Assembly (NCBI RefSeq): GCF_004297265.1 | Contig: NZ_SCUT01000050.1 | Location: forward strand, 124,001 to 188,000 | DNA length: 64,000 nt | Reading direction: 5' to 3' | Origin: Reyranella sp. | GTDB lineage: Bacteria > Pseudomonadota > Alphaproteobacteria > Reyranellales > Reyranellaceae | Part shown: positions 26,417 to 33,925 of the stretch, piece after piece | Layout: each line of letters opens with the position of its first letter | How positions within the stretch are numbered: position 1 is the first letter of the stretch | The notes under the pieces: generated by a model | The model's input: only the letters and a program-made list of their open reading frames with translations | What the model was told of the DNA's origin: nothing | Database searches by the model: none | Position numbers and translations under genes: made by a program

Positions 26417-26961
26417 GTCCTGTCCTTGCGATAGGCAGCGGCCAGAGCGCGAAGGGCACGATGAAGAGTCACCCGGACGGCGCCCTCGCTCATGCCCATC
26501 CTCGACCCGACGTCTCGCGCGCTCTGCCCCTCGATGGATATTCCTTCCACGATCCGGCGCTGACGCTCGGGAAGGCTGGCCAGCATCTGCCTCGCATCCA
26601 GGGCGCTCCCCTCCTCCGAGGTTGCGGGCGCGGCGAGTGTTTCGGAATGGTCGTCGATATCGACGTGATCGGTGAAGCCGCGGCGGCGCAGATGGTCGAC
26701 CAGCTTGTGGCGCGCGATTGCCCTAAGCCAGGGCTGCAAGGGCTGCGTCTCGTCCCATGTGTCGCGCCTAAGATGCATGGCCAGCAAAGTCTCCTGGACG
26801 ATGTCCTCGCAATCCGCATTCGGACGGCCCGCCGCCGCGAGGCCGCGCGCCGCCACCGCACGCAACCACGAAGCGACGTGGAGCAGCAGGCGCCGATACG
26901 CCTCGTCATCCCCCTTCCGGGCTGCCCGCATGAGCACGGCGAGATCTTCCGGATCGGACAA
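26413..26961 (-). CDS. ECF-type RNA polymerase sigma factor (SigF/NrsF type)
   Basis: 182 residues. Sigma region 2 is seen in DCEDIVQETLLAMHLRRDTWDE and PWLRAIARHKLVDHLRRRG (residues 50-95); region 4 in LPERQRRIVEGISIEGQSARDVGSRMGMSEGAVRVTLHRAL (about 130-172). No region 1 or 3, as expected for ECF factors. The start looks like TTG 26961, about 15 bases from the predicted transcription start; an ATG at 26931 is the alternative. It heads a two-gene operon with the anti-sigma factor and is divergent from the bufferin-type operon, both sides sharing one promoter pattern. Confidence 0.9.
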   Translation of the reverse strand: MSDPEDLAVLMRAARKGDDEAYRRLLLHVASWLRAVAARGLAAAGRPNADCEDIVQETLLAMHLRRDTWDETQPLQPWLRAIARHKLVDHLRRRGFTDHVDIDDHSETLAAPATSEEGSALDARQMLASLPERQRRIVEGISIEGQSARDVGSRMGMSEGAVRVTLHRALRALAAAYRKDRT

Positions 26962-26981
26962 CAGAACTCACTCTTCACGTG

Positions 26982-27008
26982 TTCGTGTGGAAGGGCTCGA
27001 ACATTACA
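26982..27008 (-). promoter_or_regulatory. predicted ECF promoter of the sigma/anti-sigma operon
   Basis: On the minus strand TGTAAT (27008-27003) is followed by 17 bases and CGAA (26985-26982). The -10 element lies 20 bases before the sigma-factor start codon. The same layout occurs on the other strand at 27041-27067. It agrees with the GTAAC...CGAA type of promoter I recall for Caulobacter SigF. Autoregulation by the ECF factor is inferred. Confidence 0.7.
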
Positions 27009-27040
27009 GGCGCTTTGCACGAAAAAGAAATGCGACGGCC

Positions 27041-27067
27041 TGTAACGCCGACGCTCGCGCGCCCGAA
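27041..27067 (+). promoter_or_regulatory. predicted ECF promoter of the bufferin-type operon
   Basis: TGTAAC at 27041-27046, then 17 bases, then CGAA at 27064-27067. The spacing is identical to the divergent promoter at 26982-27008. A transcript would start near 27075, leaving about 40 bases of leader with AGGAGG before the precursor ATG at 27116. Confidence 0.72.
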
Positions 27068-27115
27068 TGACCTCTTGCGAGCCGACATTGGCTCGAAAGC
27101 CAGGAGGACTTGTCC

Positions 27116-27406
27116 ATGATCAACCGTACCACCACCGCGGCCCTCGCCGCTGCCGTCGCCGCCGCGGCCCTGATGTCGTCCGGCGCCAACGCCCAGACCG
27201 CCAACACCGACAAGGAGAAGTGCTACGGCATCTCGATGGCGGGCAAGAACGACTGCGCCGCGACCGGCAACAATTCCTGCGCCGGCCAGTCCAAGGCCGA
27301 CTACGACGCCAAGGCCTGGAAGTATGTCGCCAAGGGATCGTGCGCCACCATGGAGGTGACCCTCAAGGACGGCATGAAGCGCAAGGGCACCCTGATGCCC
27401 ATGTAA
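27116..27406 (+). CDS. bufA: bufferin-type RiPP precursor, DUF2282 (four cysteines)
   Basis: 96 residues from ATG 27116, 8 bases after AGGAGG (a TTG six bases upstream is too close to the SD). Signal peptide MINRTTTAALAAAVAAAALMSSGANA, then a mature part with four Cys (36, 47, 55, 76) in EKCYGISMAGKNDCAA, NNSCAGQSKADYD and KGSCATM. This Cys pattern is the DUF2282 signature. In Caulobacter such precursors (bufferins) are modified on cysteines by a DUF692 enzyme to become periplasmic copper-binding peptides. All partner genes follow here. First gene of the operon; expected product is an exported metallophore. Confidence 0.88.
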   Translation: MINRTTTAALAAAVAAAALMSSGANAQTANTDKEKCYGISMAGKNDCAATGNNSCAGQSKADYDAKAWKYVAKGSCATMEVTLKDGMKRKGTLMPM

Positions 27407-27417
27407 GGAGCGTCGTC

Positions 27418-28272
27418 GTGACGGTGGACCGCCTGCCTCGTGCCGGTGCCGGGCTCAAACCCGAACACCAGCGGCACATCCTCGAAGCCCGGCCCGATGT
27501 CGGCTGGTTCGAGGTGCATGCCGAGAACTACATGGGAGCCGGCGGTCCACCGCATCACTCCCTGGAGCGCATACGCGCGCTCTATCCGCTGTCGGTGCAC
27601 GGCGTGGGTCTATCGATCGGATCGGCCGATGGCATGGCGCCGGGTCACCTCGCCCGCTTGAAGACGGTGGTGGACCGCTATCAGCCCTTCACCGTGTCAG
27701 AACATCTCGCCTGGTCGACACATGACGGGATCTTCCTCAACGATCTGCTGCCGCTGCCCTACACCGAGGCCACCCTGTCGCTGGTGGCGCGCCATGTCGA
27801 CGAGGTCCAGACGACGCTCGGGCGGCGCATCCTGATCGAGAACCCCTCGACCTATCTCCGCTTCGACGGGGAGGAAATGCCAGAGACGGACTTCCTGCGC
27901 GCGCTCGCCCGGCGCAGCGGGTGCGGCTTGCTGCTCGACATCAACAACGTCGTCGTCTCCGCGGCCAATCACGGCTTCGACCCCCGCGCCTATCTTGCAA
28001 GCTTCCCGCACGAACATGTCGGCGAAATCCACCTCGCCGGTCACGCCGTGCTGGAGAAGGATGGCGAGACGCTGCTCGTCGACACGCACGACCGCACCAT
28101 CTCACTGGAGGTCTGGCGTCTCTTCCGAGAGGTGATTGCGCGCCACGGCCGTCGCCCCACGCTGATCGAATGGGATGTCGAGGTGCCCGCCTGGCAGGAC
28201 GTCGAGGGTGAGGTCCGGCAAGCCCAATCTCTGCTGCAGTCGGCACGAGGCCTTGATGCCCGCGCAGCCTGA
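27418..28272 (+). CDS. bufB: DUF692 multinuclear non-haem iron oxidative enzyme (MNIO)
   Basis: 284 residues from GTG 27418; AAGGAG overlapping the precursor's stop lies 7 bases upstream. It is a TIM-barrel-like DUF692 protein, the family of MbnB. Likely iron ligands in order: His61 (SVHGVG), Glu95-His96 (VSEHLAW), Glu141-Asn142 (IENPSTY), Asp174-Asn176 (LLDINN), His205/His209 (EIHLAGH), Glu251 (LIEWD). It should oxidise precursor cysteines to thiooxazole- or oxazolone-type groups. It overlaps the DUF2063 gene by 17 bases, which fits the obligate enzyme-partner pair. Confidence 0.9.
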   Translation: MTVDRLPRAGAGLKPEHQRHILEARPDVGWFEVHAENYMGAGGPPHHSLERIRALYPLSVHGVGLSIGSADGMAPGHLARLKTVVDRYQPFTVSEHLAWSTHDGIFLNDLLPLPYTEATLSLVARHVDEVQTTLGRRILIENPSTYLRFDGEEMPETDFLRALARRSGCGLLLDINNVVVSAANHGFDPRAYLASFPHEHVGEIHLAGHAVLEKDGETLLVDTHDRTISLEVWRLFREVIARHGRRPTLIEWDVEVPAWQDVEGEVRQAQSLLQSARGLDARAA

Positions 28273-29053
28273 GGGAACCGGTCTCGCCGACCTGCAGCGC
28301 CGCTTTGGCCTGGCCCTGCTTCAGGGCCCCTTGGTGATACCCCACGGCATCCGACGAGACACGCAGCCCACACGCGGGCGACGGTTCGGCGTCTACCGCA
28401 ACAATGTGAAGGCCAGTCTGGCCGCCGCCCTGGCGGCACGGTTTCCGGTGGTTGCGCGTCTGGTCGACGAGGATTTCTTCACCGCCATGGCGCTCGTCTT
28501 CATCGAGCGCCATCCGCCGCGCTCGCCCGTCCTCGCCGAGTATGGCGCTGCCTTCGCGGAATTCCTGGAAGGGTTCGAGCCCGCCGCAGACCTGCCCTAC
28601 CTGCCCGATATCGCCCGGCTGGAATGGGCACGCCACGTCGCATTCCACAGCGCCGATGCCAGCCCGGTCGACATCGGCCGCCTCGCGGCGCTGCCACCCG
28701 AAGGGCTCGGCTCCGTGAAACTCGGTCTGCATCCCGCCATGGCCATCATCGCCTCGTCCTGGCCCATCGTGTCTATCTGGAGCACCAACACATATGACCT
28801 GACATCCCAGGCGCCGGCGGCCGATTGGACGGGCGAGACGGCGCTGGTGACGCGGCCGCATCTCGAGGTTCTCCTCCATCGGCTGCCACCGGGCACGGAC
28901 CGGCTGGTGACCGCGCTGGCCAGCGGCGTCGCGTTGGGCCAAGCCGCCGAAGCCGCCTCACGCGCTTGCCAGGATTTCGATCTCGCAATCGCCCTCTCGA
29001 CCCTTTTTGCCGCGGGCGCCGTCGCAACCCTGTCCGAAGGATCGTCCCGATGA
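28256..29053 (+). CDS. bufC: DUF2063 partner protein of the MNIO enzyme
   Basis: 265 residues from ATG 28256, GAGG 5 bases upstream. The N-terminal half is the helical DUF2063 domain: LADLQRRFGLALLQG, RRFGVYRNNVKASLAAALAARFPVVARLVDEDFF and YLPDIARLEWARHVAFHS. The C-terminal half ends with a helix-rich region (LVTALASGVALGQAAEAA) that resembles the RiPP-recognition partner of MbnB/MbnC-type pairs. It probably binds the precursor and positions it for the DUF692 enzyme. It overlaps both neighbours (17 bases and ATGA), so the three proteins are translated in step. Confidence 0.87.
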   Translation: MPAQPEGTGLADLQRRFGLALLQGPLVIPHGIRRDTQPTRGRRFGVYRNNVKASLAAALAARFPVVARLVDEDFFTAMALVFIERHPPRSPVLAEYGAAFAEFLEGFEPAADLPYLPDIARLEWARHVAFHSADASPVDIGRLAALPPEGLGSVKLGLHPAMAIIASSWPIVSIWSTNTYDLTSQAPAADWTGETALVTRPHLEVLLHRLPPGTDRLVTALASGVALGQAAEAASRACQDFDLAIALSTLFAAGAVATLSEGSSR

Positions 29054-29499
29054 TTGCCCTGCTCTCGCGTCTCGACTCGCTGCCGGCACGCATCCCGCAC
29101 GAGTTGCTGGCGCTTCTCGCACGCCTTTCCGTCGGCACGATCTTCCTGCGCTCGGGCCTGCTGAAGCTCGACGGCTGGGCCGACGGCACCACCCTCACGC
29201 TGTTTCGCGAGGAGTACAGGCTGCCGCTCCTGCCACCGGAGTTCGCGTCCTACCTGGCGACCGCAGCGGAACTCAGCCTGCCGCTCCTGCTCTTCCTCGG
29301 CCTGTTCACGCGGCCGGCGGCGCTTGCCCTGCTGGGCATGACCCTGGTGATCGAGATCTTCGTCTATCCCAACGCCTTCGACACGCACGGCGTCTGGGCG
29401 GTGGCGCTGCTCTATCTCGCCAAGTTCGGGCCAGGCCAATTCGCGCTCGACCGCCTTCTCTTCGCGCGGGCGATTCCTAACGCTTACGGACGGGCTTGA
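29050..29499 (+). CDS. DoxX-family membrane protein of the bufferin operon
   Basis: 149 residues with four hydrophobic helices: ELLALLARLSVGTIFLRSGLLKLDGW, FASYLATAAELSLPLLLFLGLF, PAALALLGMTLVIEIFVYP and WAVALLYLAKFGPG. This is the DoxX/DUF417-like four-helix layout. DoxX proteins commonly end DUF2282-DUF692-DUF2063 operons; a role in the redox environment of modification or in the membrane metal-stress response has been proposed but is unproved. It overlaps bufC by ATGA. Its end overlaps the convergent Lrp-type gene by 23 bases. Confidence 0.88.
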   Translation: MIALLSRLDSLPARIPHELLALLARLSVGTIFLRSGLLKLDGWADGTTLTLFREEYRLPLLPPEFASYLATAAELSLPLLLFLGLFTRPAALALLGMTLVIEIFVYPNAFDTHGVWAVALLYLAKFGPGQFALDRLLFARAIPNAYGRA

Positions 29500-29962
29500 G
29501 ATCGGAGACGATCGGATAGGCCGTCGTCGACTTCACCCTCTCCATCGAGAAGCGCGAGGTCACGTTCTTGAGCGGCATCGTGTCGATCAGCTTCTTGTAG
29601 AACAGATCGTAGGCCTGCATGTCGGGCACAGCGACCCTCAGCATGTAGTCGATGTCGCCGGCCATGCGATGGAACTCCATCACCTCGGGCATGGCCGTGA
29701 CGGTGCTCGCGAACTTGGAGAGCCAGGCCGAGGAATGGTCGCCGGTCTCGATCGACACGAACACGGTAAGGCCCATGCCGATCGACTCGGGCGAGATCAG
29801 CGCCACCCGCTTCAGGATGACGCCGGACTTCTCCAGGCGCTGGATGCGTTTCCAGCAAGGGCTTTGCGAAAGACCGACCCGATGGGCGATCTGCGCCAGC
29901 GAAAGGCTCGCATCCTCCTGGAGGAGCGCCACGATCTTCTTGTCGATGGCATCCATGTTCAT
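29477..29962 (-). CDS. Lrp/AsnC-family transcriptional regulator
   Basis: 161 residues from ATG 29962 (an ATG two codons later is equally placed to a GGA). The N-terminal winged HTH reads MDAIDKKIVALLQEDASLSLAQIAHRVGLSQSPCWKRIQRLEKSGVI; the C-terminal RAM domain runs from about residue 70 (VFVSIETGDHSSAWLSKFASTV...MAGDIDYMLRVAVPD). It should bind an amino acid or similar effector and regulate nearby or distant genes. The gene directly upstream on the same strand is a small unknown, and its target is not obvious. Confidence 0.9.
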   Translation of the reverse strand: MNMDAIDKKIVALLQEDASLSLAQIAHRVGLSQSPCWKRIQRLEKSGVILKRVALISPESIGMGLTVFVSIETGDHSSAWLSKFASTVTAMPEVMEFHRMAGDIDYMLRVAVPDMQAYDLFYKKLIDTMPLKNVTSRFSMERVKSTTAYPIVSDLKPVRKR

Positions 29963-29988
29963 CAATCCGTCAACGCGGGGCGGCCAGT

Positions 29989-30261
29989 CTAGACCGGAAG
30001 CGACTCCAGGCGCACCGGAACGCCCAGGCGCTCGGTGAGAACGATAGCGAGTGCCTCGACGTCGCCATCGACCCGCCCGGCATAGCTCACCAGCCTCGGC
30101 GGGGCGTCCTTGAACCATGAAAGACGCCAGATGCCCGCCTCGCAGACCAGCGATCCGACGATTTGCCCGTCTGCGGAGACCGTCCAGAGAGCGGGCTCTT
30201 CATAAGCCGCCTGGAACAGGCGGGCCGCCCGGGCGACGAGGGTGCTGGCAAGGCTGAGCAT
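29989..30261 (-). CDS. small hypothetical protein
   Basis: 90 residues from ATG 30261. I do not recognise a family. The sequence is a balanced alpha/beta composition (AARLFQAAYEEPALWTVSADGQIVGSLVCEAGIWRLSWF) without signal peptide or membrane helix. It sits 26 bases upstream of the Lrp-type gene on the same strand and could be cotranscribed with it. A longer reading from 30351 would add 30 low-information residues. Codon use resembles its neighbours. It is probably real, but the evidence is modest. Confidence 0.5.
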   Translation of the reverse strand: MLSLASTLVARAARLFQAAYEEPALWTVSADGQIVGSLVCEAGIWRLSWFKDAPPRLVSYAGRVDGDVEALAIVLTERLGVPVRLESLPV

Positions 30262-30385
30262 GGGCGGACTGTACGGGCGCGTTCGCTCCTGCAGCAATGA
30301 AACGCTCGGTCGAATCCGGCGGCGACAAGGGCAGGAATCGCTCCGGCTCACACCCTTGGGAGAATTTCTTCTCCTGCGGCCCCGC

Positions 30386-31162
30386 TCAAGGCCGGATCGC
30401 AGGCGTCTCCAGCTTCAGGCCCTTCGCCCGATCCATCAGGAAAAGTTCCACGGCGACATACTCGGACGCATCGAGCGGCCAGGCTTCGGCCCGAATGCCG
30501 GCCAGGCAATTGCGCAGTCGCCGCTTCAGTGAGCCCAGCGCCTGCCATTCCAGGCGATAGATGGGATAGCCCGTCGGATGCGCCTCCGGGATGACAACGC
30601 CCGCCAGCTTCTTGCCGGCATTGTCGTCGTGGCAGATCGCGCAGGAAAGGTTGAGCTGACCCTGGCGGCGGCGATAAATCTCCGCCCCCTGCTGGCGGAA
30701 GGCGTCGAGGCGGTGGTCGTAAGGCGGCGCGATCGGCATGTCTCTCGACTGATGTGCGACATAGGCGGTGAGCGCCAGCAGCTCGCGATTCTCGGGCGGC
30801 AGCCGGTCGGCTCTCTGATGTTCGGTGCGGCAGAGGTTGATGCGGCCCTCGAGATCGACCGGACGGTCGCCGCCTTGCGGGATGGCAGGGTAGCGCGTGG
30901 CCACGCCCTTCATGCTGGCGGCGGCGGCGCCATGGCAGTCGGCACAGGATTTGTCCGCGACGCCTGTTTGCTTGCTCCAGAGCTGGCCGCCGAGCTGGAC
31001 GAACAGCATGCCGGGATTGGCGGTGTCGTCGTCCTGCATCTTCTGCAGGGCCTCGCCCATGTCCTGATAGCCCGACCGACGCTTGTCCGCGCCGACCTGC
31101 GCGGTCGCATAGGAGGCCGCAAACACCAGCCCGAGACCGACGACGAGCAGCCGCCTGCTCAT
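30386..31162 (-). CDS. soxA: SoxA, sulfur-oxidation c-type cytochrome subunit
   Basis: 258 residues; signal peptide ending ATA before Q. Two haem sites are present, C73ADC76H77 and C175AIC178H179, plus the conserved haem-ligand Cys220 in RRLRNCLAG and Cys112 in RINLCR. Family blocks RRSGYQDMG, MQDDDTANPGMLFVQ and HPTGYPIYRLEWQALGSLKRRLRNC leave no doubt. SoxA with SoxX forms the complex that attaches thiosulfate or another sulfur compound to the SoxYZ carrier in the periplasm. It is the last gene of the operon, overlapping soxZ by ATGA. No clear terminator follows. Confidence 0.93.
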   Translation of the reverse strand: MSRRLLVVGLGLVFAASYATAQVGADKRRSGYQDMGEALQKMQDDDTANPGMLFVQLGGQLWSKQTGVADKSCADCHGAAAASMKGVATRYPAIPQGGDRPVDLEGRINLCRTEHQRADRLPPENRELLALTAYVAHQSRDMPIAPPYDHRLDAFRQQGAEIYRRRQGQLNLSCAICHDDNAGKKLAGVVIPEAHPTGYPIYRLEWQALGSLKRRLRNCLAGIRAEAWPLDASEYVAVELFLMDRAKGLKLETPAIRP

Positions 31163-31479
31163 TCGACGGCGATGTCGACCCGATGCTCGGCGGCGAAGCC
31201 TTCGTCGCCGGTCCAGCGCAGGACGACCGTGCCACTGTCGTTCGCCCGGGCGAAGAAAGAGACGAACGGGTTGGCGGCAATCGCGGGCGACATGTCCATC
31301 GCGAAGATTTCGGTGCCGTTCCAGGTCGCAGTGAAGCGCTCGATGATGTTGCGCGGGAGAATGCGGCCGTTGGGGCCGGGCCGGAAGCCCGTCTCCATGG
31401 GGTGCAGGATCAGCGCCTTGATCTCGATGACATCGCCGCGCCTGGCGGTTTTCGGGGCGTTCACCAGAATGTTCGACAT
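31159..31479 (-). CDS. soxZ: SoxZ, sulfur-carrier partner protein
   Basis: 106 residues, immunoglobulin-like beta fold of SoxZ: VNAPKTARRGDVIEIKALILHPMETGFRPG and PRNIIERFTATWNGTEIFAMDMSPAIAANPFVSFF. It pairs with SoxY in the periplasm and is co-exported with it; it has no signal peptide of its own, as usual. It is linked to soxY by a one-base stop/start overlap (TGATG) and to soxA by ATGA. Normal length. Confidence 0.93.
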   Translation of the reverse strand: MSNILVNAPKTARRGDVIEIKALILHPMETGFRPGPNGRILPRNIIERFTATWNGTEIFAMDMSPAIAANPFVSFFARANDSGTVVLRWTGDEGFAAEHRVDIAVE

Positions 31480-31922
31480 CAGGTCGCCTCCTCGAGGCAG
31501 GCGGCCAGGGTCACGATCACGTCGGCGCCGGCGCTCCAGAATTTGCCGTCGCTGGTCTCGGCGATGGCGATGATCCGCTGGCTGTCGCCCAGCTTGATGC
31601 GCGTGCCGATGACGGCCCTGCCGTTGCGCGGGCCGAGTCGTGCGGAAAAGACGTTGGGTTGCGGGTTCTTCTCATTGAAGACGTGGATCGCCTTGACGTG
31701 GTCGGCTTCGGTCATCGGGCTCTCGACCGACACGGTGAGCGGAACGGTGCTGCCGTTCTCGACCAGCGGCGGCACGTCGAGCTTCACGCGACCTTCGGTC
31801 GGTGTGGCCGTGCCGATGACCTTCCGGATCGCCTCGGCCATGGCGTCCGGCGTCGCCGCCGCGGGGGCGAGCGGGAGAATGACGATGGCGGCCGTGCCGG
31901 CAAGGAAGAGACGTCGGTCCAT
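31479..31922 (-). CDS. soxY: SoxY, sulfur-carrier protein with unusual C-terminus
   Basis: 147 residues with a Tat-like/Sec leader MDRRLFLAGTAAIVILPLAPAAA. The carrier domain includes VPPLVENGSTVPLTVSVESPMTEADHVKAIHVFNEKNPQP, standard for SoxY. In known SoxY the sulfur-binding Cys lies in a flexible GGCGG tail. Here the tail reads VTLAACLEEAT: the Cys (residue 142) is kept but the flanking glycines are replaced and five residues follow it. It can still be a carrier, but its reach into partner active sites may differ. Gene lies between soxX and soxZ without gaps. Confidence 0.9.
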   Translation of the reverse strand: MDRRLFLAGTAAIVILPLAPAAATPDAMAEAIRKVIGTATPTEGRVKLDVPPLVENGSTVPLTVSVESPMTEADHVKAIHVFNEKNPQPNVFSARLGPRNGRAVIGTRIKLGDSQRIIAIAETSDGKFWSAGADVIVTLAACLEEAT

Positions 31923-32357
31923 TCAATCCTTCAACGTGACGAGATAGGCCACGACATCCTCGACCTGTTCGGCCGACAGGATCGTCTTGCCTTCGAAGTT
32001 GCGGGCGACCCGCTGCAGGCCGCCGGTACGATAGTAGGCCGGCATGATCGTGTCGGCATTGAGACGTGACCCGTCGACGATGCGCAGTCGGAGTTGCCCC
32101 TCCGACCAGCGCGAGCCCGCACCGGCGAGGCTGGGCGCCAGATCGCCCTGGAAGCGTTCCTCGGCGATCGGACCGGAATGGCAGAGCAGGCAGAGGCCCA
32201 CGCTGCGGTTGGCGACGATCGCCCGGCCGCGCGCGGCATCGCCCGGGCGACCCGTGAGCGAGCGGGGAATGGTATCGTCGACGATCTGAGGGGGGACCTG
32301 TTGGGCCGCCGCGGGACAGGCGGCGAGCGCGAGAGCGAGGACGGCCAGGGCCCGCAT
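31923..32357 (-). CDS. soxX: SoxX, monohaem cytochrome c
   Basis: 144 residues from ATG 32357. Signal sequence MRALAVLALALAACPAAA, which could be cut after AAA or at the lipobox-like LAAC. The haem site is C56LLC59H60 in SVGLCLLCHSGP; the blocks GDLAPSLAGAGSRWSEGQLRLRIVDGSRLNADTIMPAYY and LSAEQVEDVVAYLVTLK are standard SoxX, with Met in IMPAYY as the probable distal ligand. It acts with SoxA. It directly abuts soxY (stop 31923, soxY start 31922) and is 4 bases from the flavoprotein gene. Confidence 0.92.
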   Translation of the reverse strand: MRALAVLALALAACPAAAQQVPPQIVDDTIPRSLTGRPGDAARGRAIVANRSVGLCLLCHSGPIAEERFQGDLAPSLAGAGSRWSEGQLRLRIVDGSRLNADTIMPAYYRTGGLQRVARNFEGKTILSAEQVEDVVAYLVTLKD

Positions 32358-32361
32358 CGCA

Positions 32362-33618
32362 TCAGCCGAAGGTCTCGGCCGTGATGGTGCGGAACCAGCT
32401 CGACGCGTAGAGCGCCTCCTGGCCGCGCAGGCCGCCCACGGCCACGAGCGGGCTGACGCCGCCGGCCCCCGGAACATCGGTGAGCTGCCCCTTGTCGGGC
32501 CGATAGACGCCGGCGATCGAGATGCCGTAATCGGCCGCGAGCAGGCTGTAGCAGGTGTTGATCACGATCGGATCCTGCGGCTTCTCGCCGGCCAGCAGCT
32601 TCACGAGGGCAGCGGCACAAACCTTGGCCTGGGCGTTGGCCGCAAAGGCCGACTTCGGCATGCCGCCCATGATGGCCGCATCGCCCAGCACATGAATGCC
32701 CGGCTGCAACGTCGATTCGAAGGCGACCGGCTCGACCGGGCACCAGCCGGTCCGGTCGGCGACGCCCGCCTGCGCGGCGATGGCCCCGGCCCTCTGCGGC
32801 GGGATCACGTTGGCGACGGAAGCCTTGTGGGTGGCGAACTCGGTCGTGAGGGTGAGCGTCGCGGGATCGACCGACGTCACCTTGCCGCCCTGGCTGAGCG
32901 GCACCCATTCGATCATGCCGGGGTACAGCTCGGCCCAGCCGTTCTGGAACAGGCGCTGCTTGGAGAACGCATCCTTGGAATCGAGCAGCAGCAGCTTCGA
33001 TTTCGGCTTCCAGATCGCGAGCCAGTAGGCGATCAGGCTGGCGCGCTCGTAGGGGCCGGGCGGGCAGCGGAAGGGATTGGCGGGCGCAGACATCACGACG
33101 AGTCCGCCATCGTCCATCGCCTGCAACTGCCGGCGCAGCAGCACCGTCTGTGCCCCCGCTTTCCAGGCGTGCGGCATCTTCTGCGCCGCGGCCTCGTCGT
33201 AGCCGGGGATGGCGCCCCAGTTGAAATCGATGCCCGGCGACATGACCAGCCGGTCGTAGGAAAGCTTGTTGCCGTCGGCCAGTGTGACCGTCTTCGCGTC
33301 GGCATCGACTGCGGTCGCGCTCGTCTCGGCGACGGTGACGCCAGAGCCCTTGATTCCGTCGTAGCGGAACTGCTGCTGGCCGATCTCGCGCAGATCGGCC
33401 AGCACGGAGTTGCTGAACGGACACGAGGTGTAGACCGGATTGGGCTCGACCAGGGTGACGTCGAGCGCAGGCTGCAGCGCCTTCACGGTGCGCGCCGCCG
33501 TAGCGCCGCCGAAGCCGCCGCCGATCACCACGACCCTGGCCTTGCCTTGGGCCGAAACGACGGCCGGCGCGAGCCCTGCCGCGGCGGTGAGCTTCAGGAA
33601 GTGACGACGCGTCGCCAT
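32362..33618 (-). CDS. fccB: flavocytochrome c sulfide dehydrogenase flavoprotein (FccB/SoxF)
   Basis: 418 residues from ATG 33618. Tat signal TRRHFLKLTAAAGLAPAVVSA, then FAD motif VVIGGGFGGATAARTV near residue 31. Three Cys match functional residues of the family: Cys66 in YTSCPFSN (covalent FAD attachment), Cys185 in FRCPPGPYERA and Cys356 in INTCYSL (redox disulfide). HVLGDAAIMGGMPKSAFAANAQAK is the C-terminal FAD region. It oxidises sulfide to sulfur and passes electrons to the small cytochrome encoded 13 bases upstream. Confidence 0.9.
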   Translation of the reverse strand: MATRRHFLKLTAAAGLAPAVVSAQGKARVVVIGGGFGGATAARTVKALQPALDVTLVEPNPVYTSCPFSNSVLADLREIGQQQFRYDGIKGSGVTVAETSATAVDADAKTVTLADGNKLSYDRLVMSPGIDFNWGAIPGYDEAAAQKMPHAWKAGAQTVLLRRQLQAMDDGGLVVMSAPANPFRCPPGPYERASLIAYWLAIWKPKSKLLLLDSKDAFSKQRLFQNGWAELYPGMIEWVPLSQGGKVTSVDPATLTLTTEFATHKASVANVIPPQRAGAIAAQAGVADRTGWCPVEPVAFESTLQPGIHVLGDAAIMGGMPKSAFAANAQAKVCAAALVKLLAGEKPQDPIVINTCYSLLAADYGISIAGVYRPDKGQLTDVPGAGGVSPLVAVGGLRGQEALYASSWFRTITAETFG

Positions 33619-33631
33619 GCCTGCTTTGTCC

Positions 33632-33925
33632 CTACTCCGGCTGCGCCGCGAACCAGGCCGCGATGGCCTCGGTCTGCGCATCGTCGAAACCCTTGGCGAT
33701 GCGGCCCATCACACTCGACGGCCAGGCACCGCTGCGATACTCGCGCATGAAGGTGACGATGTCCGCGGCCTTGCGGCCAGCAATGTGCGGGATCACCGAG
33801 TCCGCCACCTTCTTCGGGGCGTGGCAGCCCGTGCAGGAGCTGGCGCCCGGCGGCGCATCGGCCGCCGTTGCCGGACCGGCCAGCAGGATCATGCTGGCCA
33901 GGCCCGGCAGCAGCGCGCGATGCAT
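33632..33925 (-). CDS. small c-type cytochrome, sulfide dehydrogenase haem subunit
   Basis: 97 residues, signal peptide ending in GPATA, one haem site C31TGC34H35 and a later Met in SSVMGRI as likely distal ligand (class I cytochrome c553 type). The segment VIPHIAGRKAADIVTFMREYRSG resembles FccA/SoxE haem subunits. It should accept electrons from the FccB-type flavoprotein encoded next, and perhaps from the molybdenum hydroxylase encoded just upstream. The start codon shares one base with the stop of the hydroxylase gene, which ties it to that enzyme translationally. Confidence 0.85.
   Translation of the reverse strand: MHRALLPGLASMILLAGPATAADAPPGASSCTGCHAPKKVADSVIPHIAGRKAADIVTFMREYRSGAWPSSVMGRIAKGFDDAQTEAIAAWFAAQPE

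Noticed and set aside
30386..33618. A complete thiosulfate-oxidising Sox system
   Set aside because: soxB and soxCD are absent from the operon and from the rest of the window.
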